A stretch of DNA of 46,825 bases, taken from an uncultured Alphaproteobacteria bacterium (GTDB taxonomy: Bacteria > Pseudomonadota > Alphaproteobacteria > Rhizobiales > Beijerinckiaceae). Where the stretch lies: assembly GCA_937988775.1 (NCBI GenBank), contig CALKHP010000021.1:1-46825 (forward strand), given 5' to 3'. The position numbers and the translations under genes are program-made. Within the stretch, counting starts at the first letter, position 1, and every line of letters begins with the position of its first letter. Positions 1-8,755 of this stretch are shown here, piece after piece. The notes under the pieces were generated by a model that worked only from the letters and a program-made list of their open reading frames with translations, made no database searches and had not been told where the DNA came from.

Positions 1-2017
1 CGGTGGCGCGCACGTTGATGCGCTTGACGATGCCCTGATCGGCGCCGACGACGATCCAGTCGCCGACGCGGATCGGCCGTTCCCACAGCAGGATCAGGCC
101 GGACACGAAATTGTTGACGATCGATTGCAGGCCGAAGCCGATGCCGAGCGACAGCGCGCCGGCCACCAGCGTCAGGCGCTCGAGCGAGAAGCCGAGCTGG
201 GCGAGCGCCAGCACCGCCGCCAGCATCACGCCGACATAGCCGAAAATCGTCAGGATCGAGTTGCGCAACCCGAGATCGAGCCCGGTGATCGGCAGGTAGC
301 GCGTCTCGAGCCAGCGCCGCATGGCGCGCGTGATGATCACCGTGGCGATGAACGTGCCGATGGCTGCCGCCACCACCGACAGCGAGATGGTGATGCCGCC
401 GATGCTGAAGCCGAAGAATGCGGCCCTGAGCGCCGAGAAGGCGTCATTGCCGTCGACCCCCCACGGCGCCAGCACCAGGAAGATCGCCGCGATCCACACC
501 ACCACCCGCATCAGCCCGGTGAACAGCACCGCGGCCTGTTCCACCGAGCCGGCCTCGATGCCGATGGTCGATTGCACGAAGGAGCCGAAATGGCCGCGCG
601 AGGACAGCGCCTGGCCGATGACCTCGTCGATCAGGATGACGCTGAGCGCCAGCAGCGTGCCGACGCACACCACCCAGACGACCTGATTGGAGAGATAGGC
701 GGCGAGCGCGATATAGCCGAGCAGGTCGGCGGCGAGGATCGCGAAGGCGCCCGAGCCGAGCAGCAGCCGGAACGGCACGCGCGTCGGCACCGCCGGCGGC
801 AGGTTGGCGCTCCTGTCCTCGACCTCGTCGAGCGCCGTGACCGGCGCTTCCTGCATGCGGCGCAGCGCCTGCACGATGAGTAGTGCCACGATCGCCGCGA
901 ACAGGCCCTTGGTCAGCACCGTCACCGTCAGCCTTGCGGCGATCGCCTGGTTGAGGACATCGAGCACGCGCCCGATCACCAGCGCGGACGGCACCGTGGT
1001 CGCCAGTTCCGACAGGTAGCGCACGCTGATCTCGTTATCGCCGAACAGCCGCCAGCCCGGCGCCTCGGGCGCCAGCACCGCCTTGGCGAGACCGCGAATG
1101 GCGAAGATCACCGCCAGGCCCCAGAACAGCGCCGTGATCACGTCGCGCAGGCCGCTCGGCAGGTCGAACAGTTCCAGCGCGCCGCTGCACATCACCACGA
1201 ACAGCGCCGCCGCCGCCACGCGCATCAGCACGATGCGCAAGGCGGCGATGGCGCGGCGCCGCTTCGACGGGTCGAGCACCTCGGGATCGCGGCTGTCGAG
1301 CCGCCAGATCAGGCGGCGGAACGGCAACGCGGCCGCGATGATCAGCACCACGATGGCGAGCAGCACCAGAAGCTGCGTCCGGTCCGGCCCGGCGGCGAGC
1401 GAGGCCTGCGCATTGCGGAAGAACTGGGCGAGCGCATGGCCCTCGCGCGGCAGCGAGCCGATCGCCTCGCCCCATAGCAGCGGGCTGACGATGCTGGAAC
1501 TGCGCCGGAACACCTCGCGCGCGAAACTGGTCAGGCGCCGTTCGGCGATCGACGCCTGGAGTTGGGTGCCCTGCACGCTCATCAGCCGGGCGAGCCGCAG
1601 GATGTCGTCGCTCTCGGCGCGCTGCTTCTCCTGATCGTCGCGCTCCTTGGCAACGTCAGCGCTTTCGGGCGGGCCCTTGCCGGCCTCCGGCTTCGGGCCG
1701 AGTTGGTCGAGCCTCGACTTTGCCGCGGCAAGGCGCGGCGTCTGGCGCGCGATGATGGCGCGCAACTCGTCCTGGATCGGATCGACGCGCGCGCGCAGCG
1801 CCTGCAGGGCGGCGTCCGAGGTATCGCGCTGTTGCGCGGCGGCCTCGATCTGGCCAAGCTCGGTCTTGATGCCGTCGAGCCTGGTGCGATCGTCCGATTG
1901 CGCGAAAGCCGGGCCGCCAAGCCCGTGCAACGCCAGGAGAGCCACGAAGGCGACCAGGCGGATTATCGTCGCGGACCACACCCAGGAACAGCGCATCGGG
2001 ACACCAGGAGCTCGCAT
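1..2017 (-). CDS. Large MscS-family mechanosensitive channel with DUF3772-type N-terminus (C-terminus cut by window edge)
   Basis: The minus-strand frame is open from the edge to an ATG at 2017; a second in-frame ATG at 1996 gives a cleaner signal peptide, ending near an AFAQ cleavage site. The export signal is followed by a periplasmic coiled-coil-like, Arg/Gln/Glu-rich stretch, then many hydrophobic segments. At the left edge it reads the MscS pore and beta-domain signature: GIGFGLQSIVNNFVSG, then a WERPIRVGD stretch and a G-VKRINVRAT segment. MscS channels release solutes on hypo-osmotic shock; the long form resembles the DUF3772-containing channels of alphaproteobacteria. The last part of the cytoplasmic domain lies outside the window. 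It shares orientation with phnF but is separated from it by about 80 bp, so a functional link is not implied. Family assignment is firm; the exact start is not. Confidence 0.9.
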   Translation of the reverse strand, partial: MRAPGVPMRCSWVWSATIIRLVAFVALLALHGLGGPAFAQSDDRTRLDGIKTELGQIEAAAQQRDTSDAALQALRARVDPIQDELRAIIARQTPRLAAAKSRLDQLGPKPEAGKGPPESADVAKERDDQEKQRAESDDILRLARLMSVQGTQLQASIAERRLTSFAREVFRRSSSIVSPLLWGEAIGSLPREGHALAQFFRNAQASLAAGPDRTQLLVLLAIVVLIIAAALPFRRLIWRLDSRDPEVLDPSKRRRAIAALRIVLMRVAAAALFVVMCSGALELFDLPSGLRDVITALFWGLAVIFAIRGLAKAVLAPEAPGWRLFGDNEISVRYLSELATTVPSALVIGRVLDVLNQAIAARLTVTVLTKGLFAAIVALLIVQALRRMQEAPVTALDEVEDRSANLPPAVPTRVPFRLLLGSGAFAILAADLLGYIALAAYLSNQVVWVVCVGTLLALSVILIDEVIGQALSSRGHFGSFVQSTIGIEAGSVEQAAVLFTGLMRVVVWIAAIFLVLAPWGVDGNDAFSALRAAFFGFSIGGITISLSVVAAAIGTFIATVIITRAMRRWLETRYLPITGLDLGLRNSILTIFGYVGVMLAAVLALAQLGFSLERLTLVAGALSLGIGFGLQSIVNNFVSGLILLWERPIRVGDWIVVGADQGIVKRINVRAT

Positions 2018-2096
2018 CCACGCCGATTCGGCTCATCCGGCTTATAGATGAATCGGCGCGGCATGGCGCGCCTGATGGCGCGATTGTGTGTCCGGA

Positions 2097-2852
2097 TTAT
2101 GCCCGCTCGCCCGGCGCATCCGGCTCGATCAGGAATTCGACCCGCTCGGCGACGAACAGCGCCACCACCAGATGCAGCGGCCGCCCGTCCGGCGTGCCGT
2201 CAAGGCCGCGGCTGACCATCAGCGCCGCGCCCGGCACCGTCTCGAGCAGCGCCGCCTCGGCCGCGCTCGCCGGGCGCGCCGTCAGCGCCGTGCGGAGCCG
2301 GACGTAATCGGCGACGCCCGAGGCCGCGAGCGCCCGCGTGATCGAGGCTTCGCCTGCCGCCAGATGCCGGTCGAAGGCCGGAAAGCGCGCCGCCTCCAGA
2401 TAATGCGTCGCCGCCGACAGCGCCGTGCCGCCGGTGCGCCCGAGCGTCTCGATCAGCCAGAGCGGCGTGCCGACGCTGAGGTCGAGCGCCAGCGCCGGCA
2501 CATCCTCGGCCGGCACGGTCGCCACCGAAAGCACCTCGCCTTGCGCGCGCGCACCGGCCGCGCCCGCATTGCTGCGAAAACTGACGCGGCGGCCGATGCG
2601 GTACGGCAGATGCGGCTGCGTCACGAAGCTGCCGCGCCCGCGCTCGACCGAAACCAGCCCCATCTGCTGCAAATGCAGCAGCGCCTGCCGCGCCGTATGG
2701 CGGTGCACGCCATGGCGCTCGGACAGGGCGAGCGCCGTCGGCAGCGCCTCGCCGGCCTTGTAACGGCCGGCCGCGATCGCCGCCGCCAGTTCGTCGGCGA
2801 TGCGCCGCCACAACGGCGCGGCATCGCCCTGCGTGAGATCGTCCATCGTCAT
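2097..2852 (-). CDS. phnF: PhnF, GntR/HutC-family repressor of phosphonate metabolism
   Basis: This 251-residue protein has an N-terminal winged helix-turn-helix (about residues 10-75, with the GntR hallmark ERHGVHRHTARQAL) and a C-terminal UTRA effector-binding domain (about 95-240). The frame stays open to 3179, but that part is antisense to phnG and has no regulator similarity; the ATG at 2852 (MTMDDL) begins the DNA-binding domain at the usual distance. It is divergent from the C-P lyase genes, with two operator-like sites between the starts, the normal PhnF arrangement. PhnF proteins repress phn genes and often themselves. The effector cannot be read from sequence. Confidence 0.93.
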   Translation of the reverse strand: MTMDDLTQGDAAPLWRRIADELAAAIAAGRYKAGEALPTALALSERHGVHRHTARQALLHLQQMGLVSVERGRGSFVTQPHLPYRIGRRVSFRSNAGAAGARAQGEVLSVATVPAEDVPALALDLSVGTPLWLIETLGRTGGTALSAATHYLEAARFPAFDRHLAAGEASITRALAASGVADYVRLRTALTARPASAAEAALLETVPGAALMVSRGLDGTPDGRPLHLVVALFVAERVEFLIEPDAPGERA

Positions 2853-2860
2853 GGTCGCGT

Positions 2861-2920
2861 CATACCAAATGTATAGACCTTTACCAAGCAAGTGAATATG
2901 TCTAGACATATACACGGACA
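2861..2920. promoter_or_regulatory. phnF/phnG divergent promoter with two PhnF-type operators
   Basis: A perfect 16-bp palindrome, ATATGTCTAGACATAT, lies at 2896-2911. A second copy of the same core, ATGTATAGACC, lies at 2869-2879, so ATGTNTAGAC occurs twice about 27 bp apart. Characterised HutC-subfamily and PhnF operators carry a related GTATAGAC-type core. Both sites are inside the 88-bp gap between phnF (start 2852) and phnG (start 2941), where RNA polymerase must bind. Repression of both directions is an inference. Confidence 0.75.
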
Positions 2921-2940
2921 CAGCGAGCAAGGCATTGTCA

Positions 2941-3384
2941 ATGACGACCGGGGCCACCTCCACAACACCGCGCCAGCGCTGGATGGCAATCCTCGCCCGC
3001 GCCAGCGCCGCCGAACTCGATGACATGCTGCCGCGCGGAGCCCGCCCCGCCTTCACGACGCTGAAGCCGGCCGAGACCGGCACGGTGATGGTGCAGGCGC
3101 GCGCCGGCGGCACCGGCGACCGCTTCAACCTCGGCGAGGCGACGACGACGCGCTGCGTGGTGCGGCTCGAAAGCGGCACGATGGGCTTTTCCTACGCGCT
3201 CGGCACCGACAGGGCCAAGGCCGAGAGCGCCGCGATCATCGACGCGCTGATGCAGGACGCGCCCGACCAGCTGGCGCCGGCCATCGCCCGGCTCGGAAAA
3301 GCCCAGCAGGCGGCCCGCGACCTCGCCTCGCGCAAGGCGGCGGCCACCAAGGTCGATTTCTTCACCCTCGTGCGCGGAGAATGA
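2941..3384 (+). CDS. phnG: PhnG, C-P lyase core complex subunit
   Basis: PhnG is a small subunit of the carbon-phosphorus lyase core complex (PhnG2H2I2J2), which with PhnM converts alkylphosphonates to a ribose cyclic phosphate and a hydrocarbon. This 147-residue protein has the family's usual length, with the RFNLGEATTTRCVVRL region and the C-terminal VDFFTLVRG ending. The ATG at 2941 is preceded by AAGG at 2929-2932 at good spacing; a TTG at 2935 is in frame but too close to that site. It is the first gene of the operon, and its stop overlaps the phnH start as ATGA at 3381. Confidence 0.95.
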   Translation: MTTGATSTTPRQRWMAILARASAAELDDMLPRGARPAFTTLKPAETGTVMVQARAGGTGDRFNLGEATTTRCVVRLESGTMGFSYALGTDRAKAESAAIIDALMQDAPDQLAPAIARLGKAQQAARDLASRKAAATKVDFFTLVRGE

Positions 3385-3989
3385 GCATGGACCAGCCGCT
3401 CGCCGCCGGTTTCACCGATGCCGTGCTCGAATCGCAAGAAGCGTTCCGCCACCTGCTCGACGCGCTCAGCCACCCCGGCCGCATCGAACGGCTCGGCGGC
3501 GCGCTGACCCCGCCGCCGGGGCTCACGCCGGCCGGGGCCGCGCTGCTGCTGACGCTCGCCGACTACGAAACGCCGCTCTGGCTCGCGCCCGGCCTTGGCG
3601 CGCCGGTCGCCGACTGGCTGCGCTTCCACACCGCCGCGCCGCTGGCGCAGCAACCGGCCGAGGCGCGTTTCGCCGTGCTGACCGGCGCGCCCGGCGAACC
3701 GGAGCTTGCCGCCTTCCCCGCCGGCGACGATCTCTATCCCGACCGTTCGGCGACCGTCATCCTGCAATGCGCCGGCCTTGAGGGCGGCCGCCCCGTGACG
3801 CTCGCAGGCCCCGGCATTCCCGACACGCGCCAGATCGCGCCCGCCGGCCTGCCGGCCGGCTTCTGGCGCCAGCTTGCGCTGAACAACCGGCAATATCCGC
3901 GCGGCGTCGATGTCGTGCTGGCGGCAGGCAGCAGCATCATCGGCCTGCCGCGCTCGCTCCGCCTCGAAACAGCACAGGGGGCCCTCTGA
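3381..3989 (+). CDS. phnH: PhnH, C-P lyase core complex subunit
   Basis: This 202-residue protein matches the PhnH family in length and pattern, including the N-terminal ESQEAFRHLLDALSHPGR segment and the PRG-DV motif near the C-terminus. PhnH is a PLP-transferase-fold protein without the PLP lysine and forms part of the core complex. Both ends overlap neighbours (ATGA at 3381, and stop/start overlap with phnI at 3989), indicating tight translational coupling. An alternative in-frame ATG is at 3387. Confidence 0.95.
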   Translation: MSMDQPLAAGFTDAVLESQEAFRHLLDALSHPGRIERLGGALTPPPGLTPAGAALLLTLADYETPLWLAPGLGAPVADWLRFHTAAPLAQQPAEARFAVLTGAPGEPELAAFPAGDDLYPDRSATVILQCAGLEGGRPVTLAGPGIPDTRQIAPAGLPAGFWRQLALNNRQYPRGVDVVLAAGSSIIGLPRSLRLETAQGAL

Positions 3990-5098
3990 TGTATGTTGCC
4001 GTCAAGGGCGGCGAGGCCGCCATCCTCGCCAGCTACGACCTGCTCGCCGAAACCCGCCGTGGCAACCCTTCCGTGCCGGAACTCAGGCTGGCGCAAATCC
4101 GCGAGCAGATGGGCACGGCCGTGGCGCGGGTGATGAGCGAGGGCTCGCTCTACGATGCCGATCTCGCGGCGCTTGCCCTGAAACAGGCCCAGGGCGATGC
4201 CGTCGAGGCGATCTTCCTGCTGCGCGCCTTCCGCACCACGCTGGCCCGCTTCGGTTCGAGCGAACCGCTCGACACGAGCACGATGCGCGTGCGCCGCCGC
4301 GTCTCGGCGACCTACAAGGATCTGCCGGGCGGGCAGGTGCTGGGCCCGACCTACGACTACACCCATCGCCTGTTCGATTTTACGCTTGGCGAGGAGAGCG
4401 CCGCCACACCTGAAGCCCGCCCCGCCGATGCGCCGCTCGATGCGGTGATGGCGCGCGTGCCCGATATTCTCGGCCAGGAGGGCCTGCTTGAGGTCGAGCA
4501 GCCCGCCGCCGGCGACCCGGCCCCGACCGACATCACTCGCGATTCGCTCAGCTTCCCGGCCGGGCGCGACGTGCGCCTGCAGACCTTGGCGCGCGGCGAC
4601 GAGGGTTTCCTGCTCGGCCTCGCGTATTCGGTGCAACGCGGCTTCGGCCACAACCATCCTTTTGTCGGCGAAATAAGGCTCGGCGAGGTCGCGGTCGAAT
4701 TCACGCCGGAGGAACTCGGCTTCCCGGTCGATCTCGGCGACCTGACCCTGACCGAATGCCAGATGGTCAACCAATTCGCCGGCTCGAAGCATGTGCCGCC
4801 GCAATTCACGCGCGGCTACGGGCTCAGCTTCGGCCATGCCGAGCGCAAAGCGATGGCGATGTCGATCGTCGACCGCTCGCTCAAGGCGCGCGCGCTCGGC
4901 GAGGAGGTCGTCTACCCGGCGCAGCAGGAGGAATTCGTGCTTTACCACAGCGACAATGTCGAGGCGGCGGGCTTCGTCGAGCATCTCAAGCTGCCGCATT
5001 ACGTCGATTTCCAGGCCGAACTGGAACTGATCCGCCGCATCCGTGCCGAGCGCGCCGCGCACGCGCAAGGCGCCACCATGCCGGAGGCCGCCGAATGA
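3989..5098 (+). CDS. phnI: PhnI, C-P lyase core complex subunit (nucleosidase-type)
   Basis: PhnI in complex with PhnG, H and L forms the ribose-phosphonate bond: it displaces adenine from ATP with a phosphonate. The 369-residue product is near the usual PhnI length. It starts MYVAVKGGEAAI, contains SLSFPAGRDVRLQTLARGDEG, and has RGYGLSFGHAERKAM near the C-terminus, all typical of the family. The start ATG at 3989 shares its first base with the phnH stop; the stop overlaps the phnJ start. Confidence 0.96.
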   Translation: MYVAVKGGEAAILASYDLLAETRRGNPSVPELRLAQIREQMGTAVARVMSEGSLYDADLAALALKQAQGDAVEAIFLLRAFRTTLARFGSSEPLDTSTMRVRRRVSATYKDLPGGQVLGPTYDYTHRLFDFTLGEESAATPEARPADAPLDAVMARVPDILGQEGLLEVEQPAAGDPAPTDITRDSLSFPAGRDVRLQTLARGDEGFLLGLAYSVQRGFGHNHPFVGEIRLGEVAVEFTPEELGFPVDLGDLTLTECQMVNQFAGSKHVPPQFTRGYGLSFGHAERKAMAMSIVDRSLKARALGEEVVYPAQQEEFVLYHSDNVEAAGFVEHLKLPHYVDFQAELELIRRIRAERAAHAQGATMPEAAE

Positions 5099-6012
5099 CC
5101 GCGCCCGCGCAGCAGCACTATAATTACGCCTATCTCGACGAGCAGTCGAAACGCATGATCCGCCGCGCCATCCTGAAAGCGGTGGCGATCCCCGGCTATC
5201 AGGTGCCGTTCGCCAGCCGCGAAATGCCGCTGGCGCGCGGCTGGGGCACCGGCGGCATGCAGGTCACCGCCGCGCTGATCGGCCCGTCCGACACGCTCAA
5301 GGTCATCGACCAGGGCGCCGACGACACCACCAACGCCGTCTCGATCCGGCGCTTCTTCAGCCGCGTCGCCCATGTCGCGACCACCGAGAAGACGCGCGCC
5401 GCGAGCGTAATCCAGACCCGCCACCGCATTCCCGAAACGCCGCTAAGCGCCGGCCAGATCATCGTCTACCAGGTGCCGATGCCCGAACCCTTGCGAAAAC
5501 TCGAGGCGAGCGAGCGCGAGACGCGCAAGATGCATGGCTATGGCGAATACGGCCTGATGCATGTCAAATTATACGAGGATATTGCGCGCTACGGCCATGT
5601 CGCGACCTCGTATGACTATCCGGTCGCGGTCGCGGAGCGCTATGTCACCGCGCCGTCGCCGATCCCGAAATTCGACAATCCGAAGATGAATATGTCGCCG
5701 GCTTTGCAACTGTTCGGCGCCGGCCGCGAAAAGCGCATCTACGCCATCCCGCCGCATACGCGCGTGCGCAGCCTCGATTTCGAGGACCACCCGTTCACCG
5801 TGCAGCGCTGGAGCACGCCATGCGCGCTGTGCGGCACGACCAAGACCTATCTCGACGAGGTCGTGATCGATGATCGCGGCGGCCGCATGTTCGTGTGTTC
5901 GGACAGCGAATATTGCGAGGAGCGCCGCGAAGCCGGCCATGCCGGCGCCATGCTGGCGAGCGCCGAGGCGATGAAGCTCGTCGATGCGCGCCAGCCGGAG
6001 GACGCGCCATGA
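5095..6012 (+). CDS. phnJ: PhnJ, radical SAM C-P lyase (alpha-D-ribose 1-methylphosphonate 5-phosphate C-P lyase)
   Basis: PhnJ is the radical SAM enzyme that cleaves the carbon-phosphorus bond. The 305-residue product keeps the unusual cysteine spacing of the family: C243 and C246 (CALC), C268 and C274. These match, shifted by two, the three cluster ligands and the catalytic cysteine of the E. coli enzyme (C241, C244, C266, C272). The frame is open further upstream inside phnI, but the ATG at 5095, overlapping the phnI stop, gives the standard N-terminus (YNYAYLDEQSKRMIRRA). It overlaps phnK by ATGA. Confidence 0.97.
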   Translation: MTAPAQQHYNYAYLDEQSKRMIRRAILKAVAIPGYQVPFASREMPLARGWGTGGMQVTAALIGPSDTLKVIDQGADDTTNAVSIRRFFSRVAHVATTEKTRAASVIQTRHRIPETPLSAGQIIVYQVPMPEPLRKLEASERETRKMHGYGEYGLMHVKLYEDIARYGHVATSYDYPVAVAERYVTAPSPIPKFDNPKMNMSPALQLFGAGREKRIYAIPPHTRVRSLDFEDHPFTVQRWSTPCALCGTTKTYLDEVVIDDRGGRMFVCSDSEYCEERREAGHAGAMLASAEAMKLVDARQPEDAP

Positions 6013-6809
6013 GCGCCGCCGCCCAGCCGAGCCTCGCCGACGACGCGGCACCAGTCCTCTCGGTCGAGGGCCTGACCAAGCTCTACGGCGACCGCATCGG
6101 CTGCCGCGACATCTCCTTCTCGCTGTGGCCGGGCGAGGTGCTCGGCATCGTCGGCGAATCGGGCTCGGGCAAATCGACCCTGCTGCGCTGCCTCGCGGGT
6201 CTCGCACGCCCGAGCGCCGGCCGCATCGCCATCACGCTCGAGGGCGAGAGCTTCGACCTGTTCGCGCTCGATGAGCCGACGCGGCGCCGCCTGATGCGCA
6301 CCGCCTGGGGCATCGTGCACCAGAGCCCGCGCGACGGGCTGCGCATGGGGATTTCCGCCGGCGGCAATGTCGGCGAGCGGCTGATCGATGCAGGCAGTCG
6401 CCATTACGGCGACATCCGCGCGGCGGCCGAGGACTGGCTCGGCCGCGTCGAGATCGATTCGAGCCGCATCGACGATCGGCCCGGACAATTCTCCGGCGGC
6501 ATGCAGCAGCGCCTGCAGATCGCCCGCGTGCTGGTCTCGGGGCCGCGCATCGTGTTCATGGACGAGCCGACCGGCGGGCTCGACGTCTCGGTGCAGGCGC
6601 GCCTTCTCGACCTGCTGCGCGTGCTGGTGCGCGATCTCGGCATCGCGGCGGTCATCGTCACGCATGATCTCGCCGTTGCGCGCCTGCTCACCGACCGGCT
6701 CATCGTCATGAAGGACGGCCATGTCGTCGAGGAAGGCCTGACCGATCAGGTGCTCGACGATCCCCACCATGCCTATACCCAGTTGCTCACCTCGGCGGTG
6801 CTGACATGA
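6009..6809 (+). CDS. phnK: PhnK, ABC-type ATPase of the C-P lyase complex
   Basis: This 266-residue ABC ATPase has Walker A at residues 49-57 (GESGSGKST), the signature FSGGMQQRLQ, Walker B FMDEPTGGLD and a switch His in VTHD. PhnK docks on the PhnGHIJ core and couples ATP hydrolysis to the lyase reaction; it is not a classical transporter subunit. The start at 6009 overlaps the phnJ stop; the frame extends upstream inside phnJ but carries no ABC sequence. The stop overlaps phnL. Confidence 0.95.
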   Translation: MSAAAQPSLADDAAPVLSVEGLTKLYGDRIGCRDISFSLWPGEVLGIVGESGSGKSTLLRCLAGLARPSAGRIAITLEGESFDLFALDEPTRRRLMRTAWGIVHQSPRDGLRMGISAGGNVGERLIDAGSRHYGDIRAAAEDWLGRVEIDSSRIDDRPGQFSGGMQQRLQIARVLVSGPRIVFMDEPTGGLDVSVQARLLDLLRVLVRDLGIAAVIVTHDLAVARLLTDRLIVMKDGHVVEEGLTDQVLDDPHHAYTQLLTSAVLT

Positions 6810-7582
6810 TGGATTTGATGGACGCGCGTCACACGCCTGTCATCGCGCATGGCCAAGAGGGCGCGGATGATCAGGCAATGGACCAGGCCCTGATGCTGCG
6901 CGTGCGCGATCTCGCCAAGGATTTCACGCTGCACAACCAGGGCGGCACGGTGATCCCGGTCGTGGCCGGCGTCTCGCTCGACCTCGCGCGCGGCGAGGCC
7001 GTCATCCTGACCGGCGTCTCGGGCGCCGGCAAATCCACCGTGCTGCGCATGCTCTACGGCAATTACCGGCCGACGCGCGGCACGGTCGAGGTCCGCCATG
7101 GCGGCCGCCTCATCGATCTCGTCAGCGCGCGCCCGCGCACCGTGCTCGCGCTGCGCCGCAGCACCCTCGGCTGGGTCAGCCAGTTCCTGCGCGTCATCCC
7201 GCGCGTGCCCACCATCGAGATCGTCAAGGACCCGCTGCTGGCGCGCGGTGTCGATGATGACGAGGCGACGCAACGCGCCAGCGCCATGCTGCGCCGGCTC
7301 AACCTGCCCGAGCGCCTGTGGCGGCTGGCGCCCGCGACGTTTTCGGGCGGCGAGCAGCAGCGCGTCAATATCGCGCGCAGCTTCGTCGATCCGGCGCCGA
7401 TCCTGCTGCTTGACGAGCCGACCGCTTCCCTCGACGGTGACAACCGGCGCATCGTCGTCGACCTGATCAACGAAGCCCGTCATGACGGTGCCGCGATTGT
7501 CGGCATCTTCCATGACGAGGAGACGCGCGAGCGCGTCGCCACCCGCCATTTCGATCTCAGCCAATATCGCGCCGCGCCCTGA
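6806..7582 (+). CDS. phnL: PhnL, ABC-type ATPase of the C-P lyase pathway
   Basis: This 258-residue second ABC ATPase has Walker A at residues 70-78 (GVSGAGKST), the Q-loop VSQFLRVIPRV, signature FSGGEQQRVN, and Walker B LLLDEPTASLD. The FHDEETR ending of the switch region, rather than a plain THD, is typical of PhnL. PhnL is required with PhnG, H and I for ribosylation of the phosphonate and binds the complex together with PhnK. The first ATG (6806) overlaps the phnK stop; it carries about 25 extra N-terminal residues before the ABC fold, and MDQALML is an alternative later start. Confidence 0.95.
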   Translation: MMDLMDARHTPVIAHGQEGADDQAMDQALMLRVRDLAKDFTLHNQGGTVIPVVAGVSLDLARGEAVILTGVSGAGKSTVLRMLYGNYRPTRGTVEVRHGGRLIDLVSARPRTVLALRRSTLGWVSQFLRVIPRVPTIEIVKDPLLARGVDDDEATQRASAMLRRLNLPERLWRLAPATFSGGEQQRVNIARSFVDPAPILLLDEPTASLDGDNRRIVVDLINEARHDGAAIVGIFHDEETRERVATRHFDLSQYRAAP

Positions 7583-7593
7583 CGGAAACAGCC

Positions 7594-8736
7594 ATGCCGA
7601 CAATCCTGACCAATGCCGAACTGATCCTCGAGACCGAGACGAGACGCGGCACGCTTGTCTTCGACGAGACCGGCATCCTGTCCGTCGAGAGCGGCGCGAG
7701 CAGCGCGCCCGGCGCCATCGATTGCGCGGGCGACTATGTCTCGCCCGGCCTGATCGAAATGCATACCGACAACATGGAAAAGCATTTCATGCCGCGCCCG
7801 AAAGTGTTCTGGCCGAACGGGCTCGCAGCCGCGCTCGCCCATGACGCGCAGATGGCGGCGGCCGGCGTCACCACGGTGTTCGACGCGCTCTGCGCCGGCG
7901 CCGTCTCCGGCGACAAGGACTACCGGCGCGATATTTTCGGCCAGGTCATCGAGGCGGTGGCGACCGGCATGGACGAGGGCCTGTTCCGCATCGAACACAA
8001 GATCCATATCCGCTGCGAGTTGACCGGCTCGAGCACGGTCGAGGATATCACGCCCTATCGCGACCATCCGCTGCTTGGCCTCGTCTCGCTGATGGATCAC
8101 ACGCCGGGCCAGCGCCAGTGGCGCAACATGGCTGATCTGAGGACCTACACCATCGGCGGCGGCGAGAAGACCGAGAGCGAATTCGATCGCGACGTGGCGC
8201 TGCGCCTCGAGCGCGGCCCGGCCAATGTCGCGGCCAACCGGCCGCGCGTCATCGCCATGTTCCGCGACCGCGGCCTGCCGCTCGCCACCCATGACGACAC
8301 CACGCTCGCCGATGTCGAGGACGCCGCCGCCTGCGGCGCGGTGATCTCGGAATTCCCCACCACCGAGGAAGCCGCCGCCGCTGCCCATCGCCACAAGCTC
8401 AGCACCATCCTCGGCGGGCCGAACATCGTGCGCGGCGGCTCGCATTCGAGCGGCGTCTCGGCGGCGCTGATGGCGGAAAAAGGCCTGCTCGACGGCATTT
8501 CGTCCGATTACGTGCCGGCCAGCCTGCTGCAGGCGGTCGAGACCCTGACGCGGCGCCACGGCATCGCGCTGCCCGACGCCATGGCCAAGGTCACCTGGCG
8601 CATCGCCGACATGGTCGGGCTCGCCGATCGCGGCCGGCTCAAGCCGGGCCTGCGCGCCGACATCCTGCGCTTCCGCTTCGTTGGCCAGACGCCGGTGGTC
8701 ACGGAATCGTTCTGCGCCGGCAGGCGGGCGTTCTGA
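7594..8736 (+). CDS. phnM: PhnM, alpha-D-ribose 1-methylphosphonate 5-triphosphate diphosphatase
   Basis: PhnM is an amidohydrolase-superfamily enzyme that removes pyrophosphate from ribose 1-methylphosphonate 5-triphosphate before PhnJ acts. The 380-residue product has the family's metal-binding stretch GLIEMHTDNMEKHFMPRP, the MDHTPGQRQ motif, and a late LATHDD segment. The gap of 11 bp after phnL contains a short purine-rich ribosome-binding sequence (GGAAAC). The stop at 8734-8736 overlaps the start of the next gene, and a 15-bp tandem duplication lies across that junction. Confidence 0.96.
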   Translation: MPTILTNAELILETETRRGTLVFDETGILSVESGASSAPGAIDCAGDYVSPGLIEMHTDNMEKHFMPRPKVFWPNGLAAALAHDAQMAAAGVTTVFDALCAGAVSGDKDYRRDIFGQVIEAVATGMDEGLFRIEHKIHIRCELTGSSTVEDITPYRDHPLLGLVSLMDHTPGQRQWRNMADLRTYTIGGGEKTESEFDRDVALRLERGPANVAANRPRVIAMFRDRGLPLATHDDTTLADVEDAAACGAVISEFPTTEEAAAAAHRHKLSTILGGPNIVRGGSHSSGVSAALMAEKGLLDGISSDYVPASLLQAVETLTRRHGIALPDAMAKVTWRIADMVGLADRGRLKPGLRADILRFRFVGQTPVVTESFCAGRRAF

Positions 8737-8755
8737 TGACGGGCGTTCTGATGGC
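8726..8755. repeat. 15-bp tandem duplication at the phnM/DUF1045 junction
   Basis: The segment CGGGCGTTCTGATG occurs at both 8725-8738 and 8740-8753, so a 15-bp unit is repeated twice. It spans the phnM stop codon and supplies two successive in-frame ATG codons (8736 and 8751) for the downstream gene. Confidence 0.8.

Noticed and set aside
1035..1475. Open frame on the minus strand over the MscS gene
   Set aside because: It is an out-of-frame shadow; the true MscS frame reads GIGFGLQSIVNNFVSG and is open to the edge.
2088..2876. Plus-strand ORF of 262 residues opposite phnF
   Set aside because: Arg/Ala-rich shadow typical of GC-rich antisense frames; phnF on the other strand has clear GntR and UTRA motifs.
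3734..5068. Minus-strand ORF of 444 residues over phnH-phnI
   Set aside because: Antisense shadow; phnH and phnI are unambiguous.
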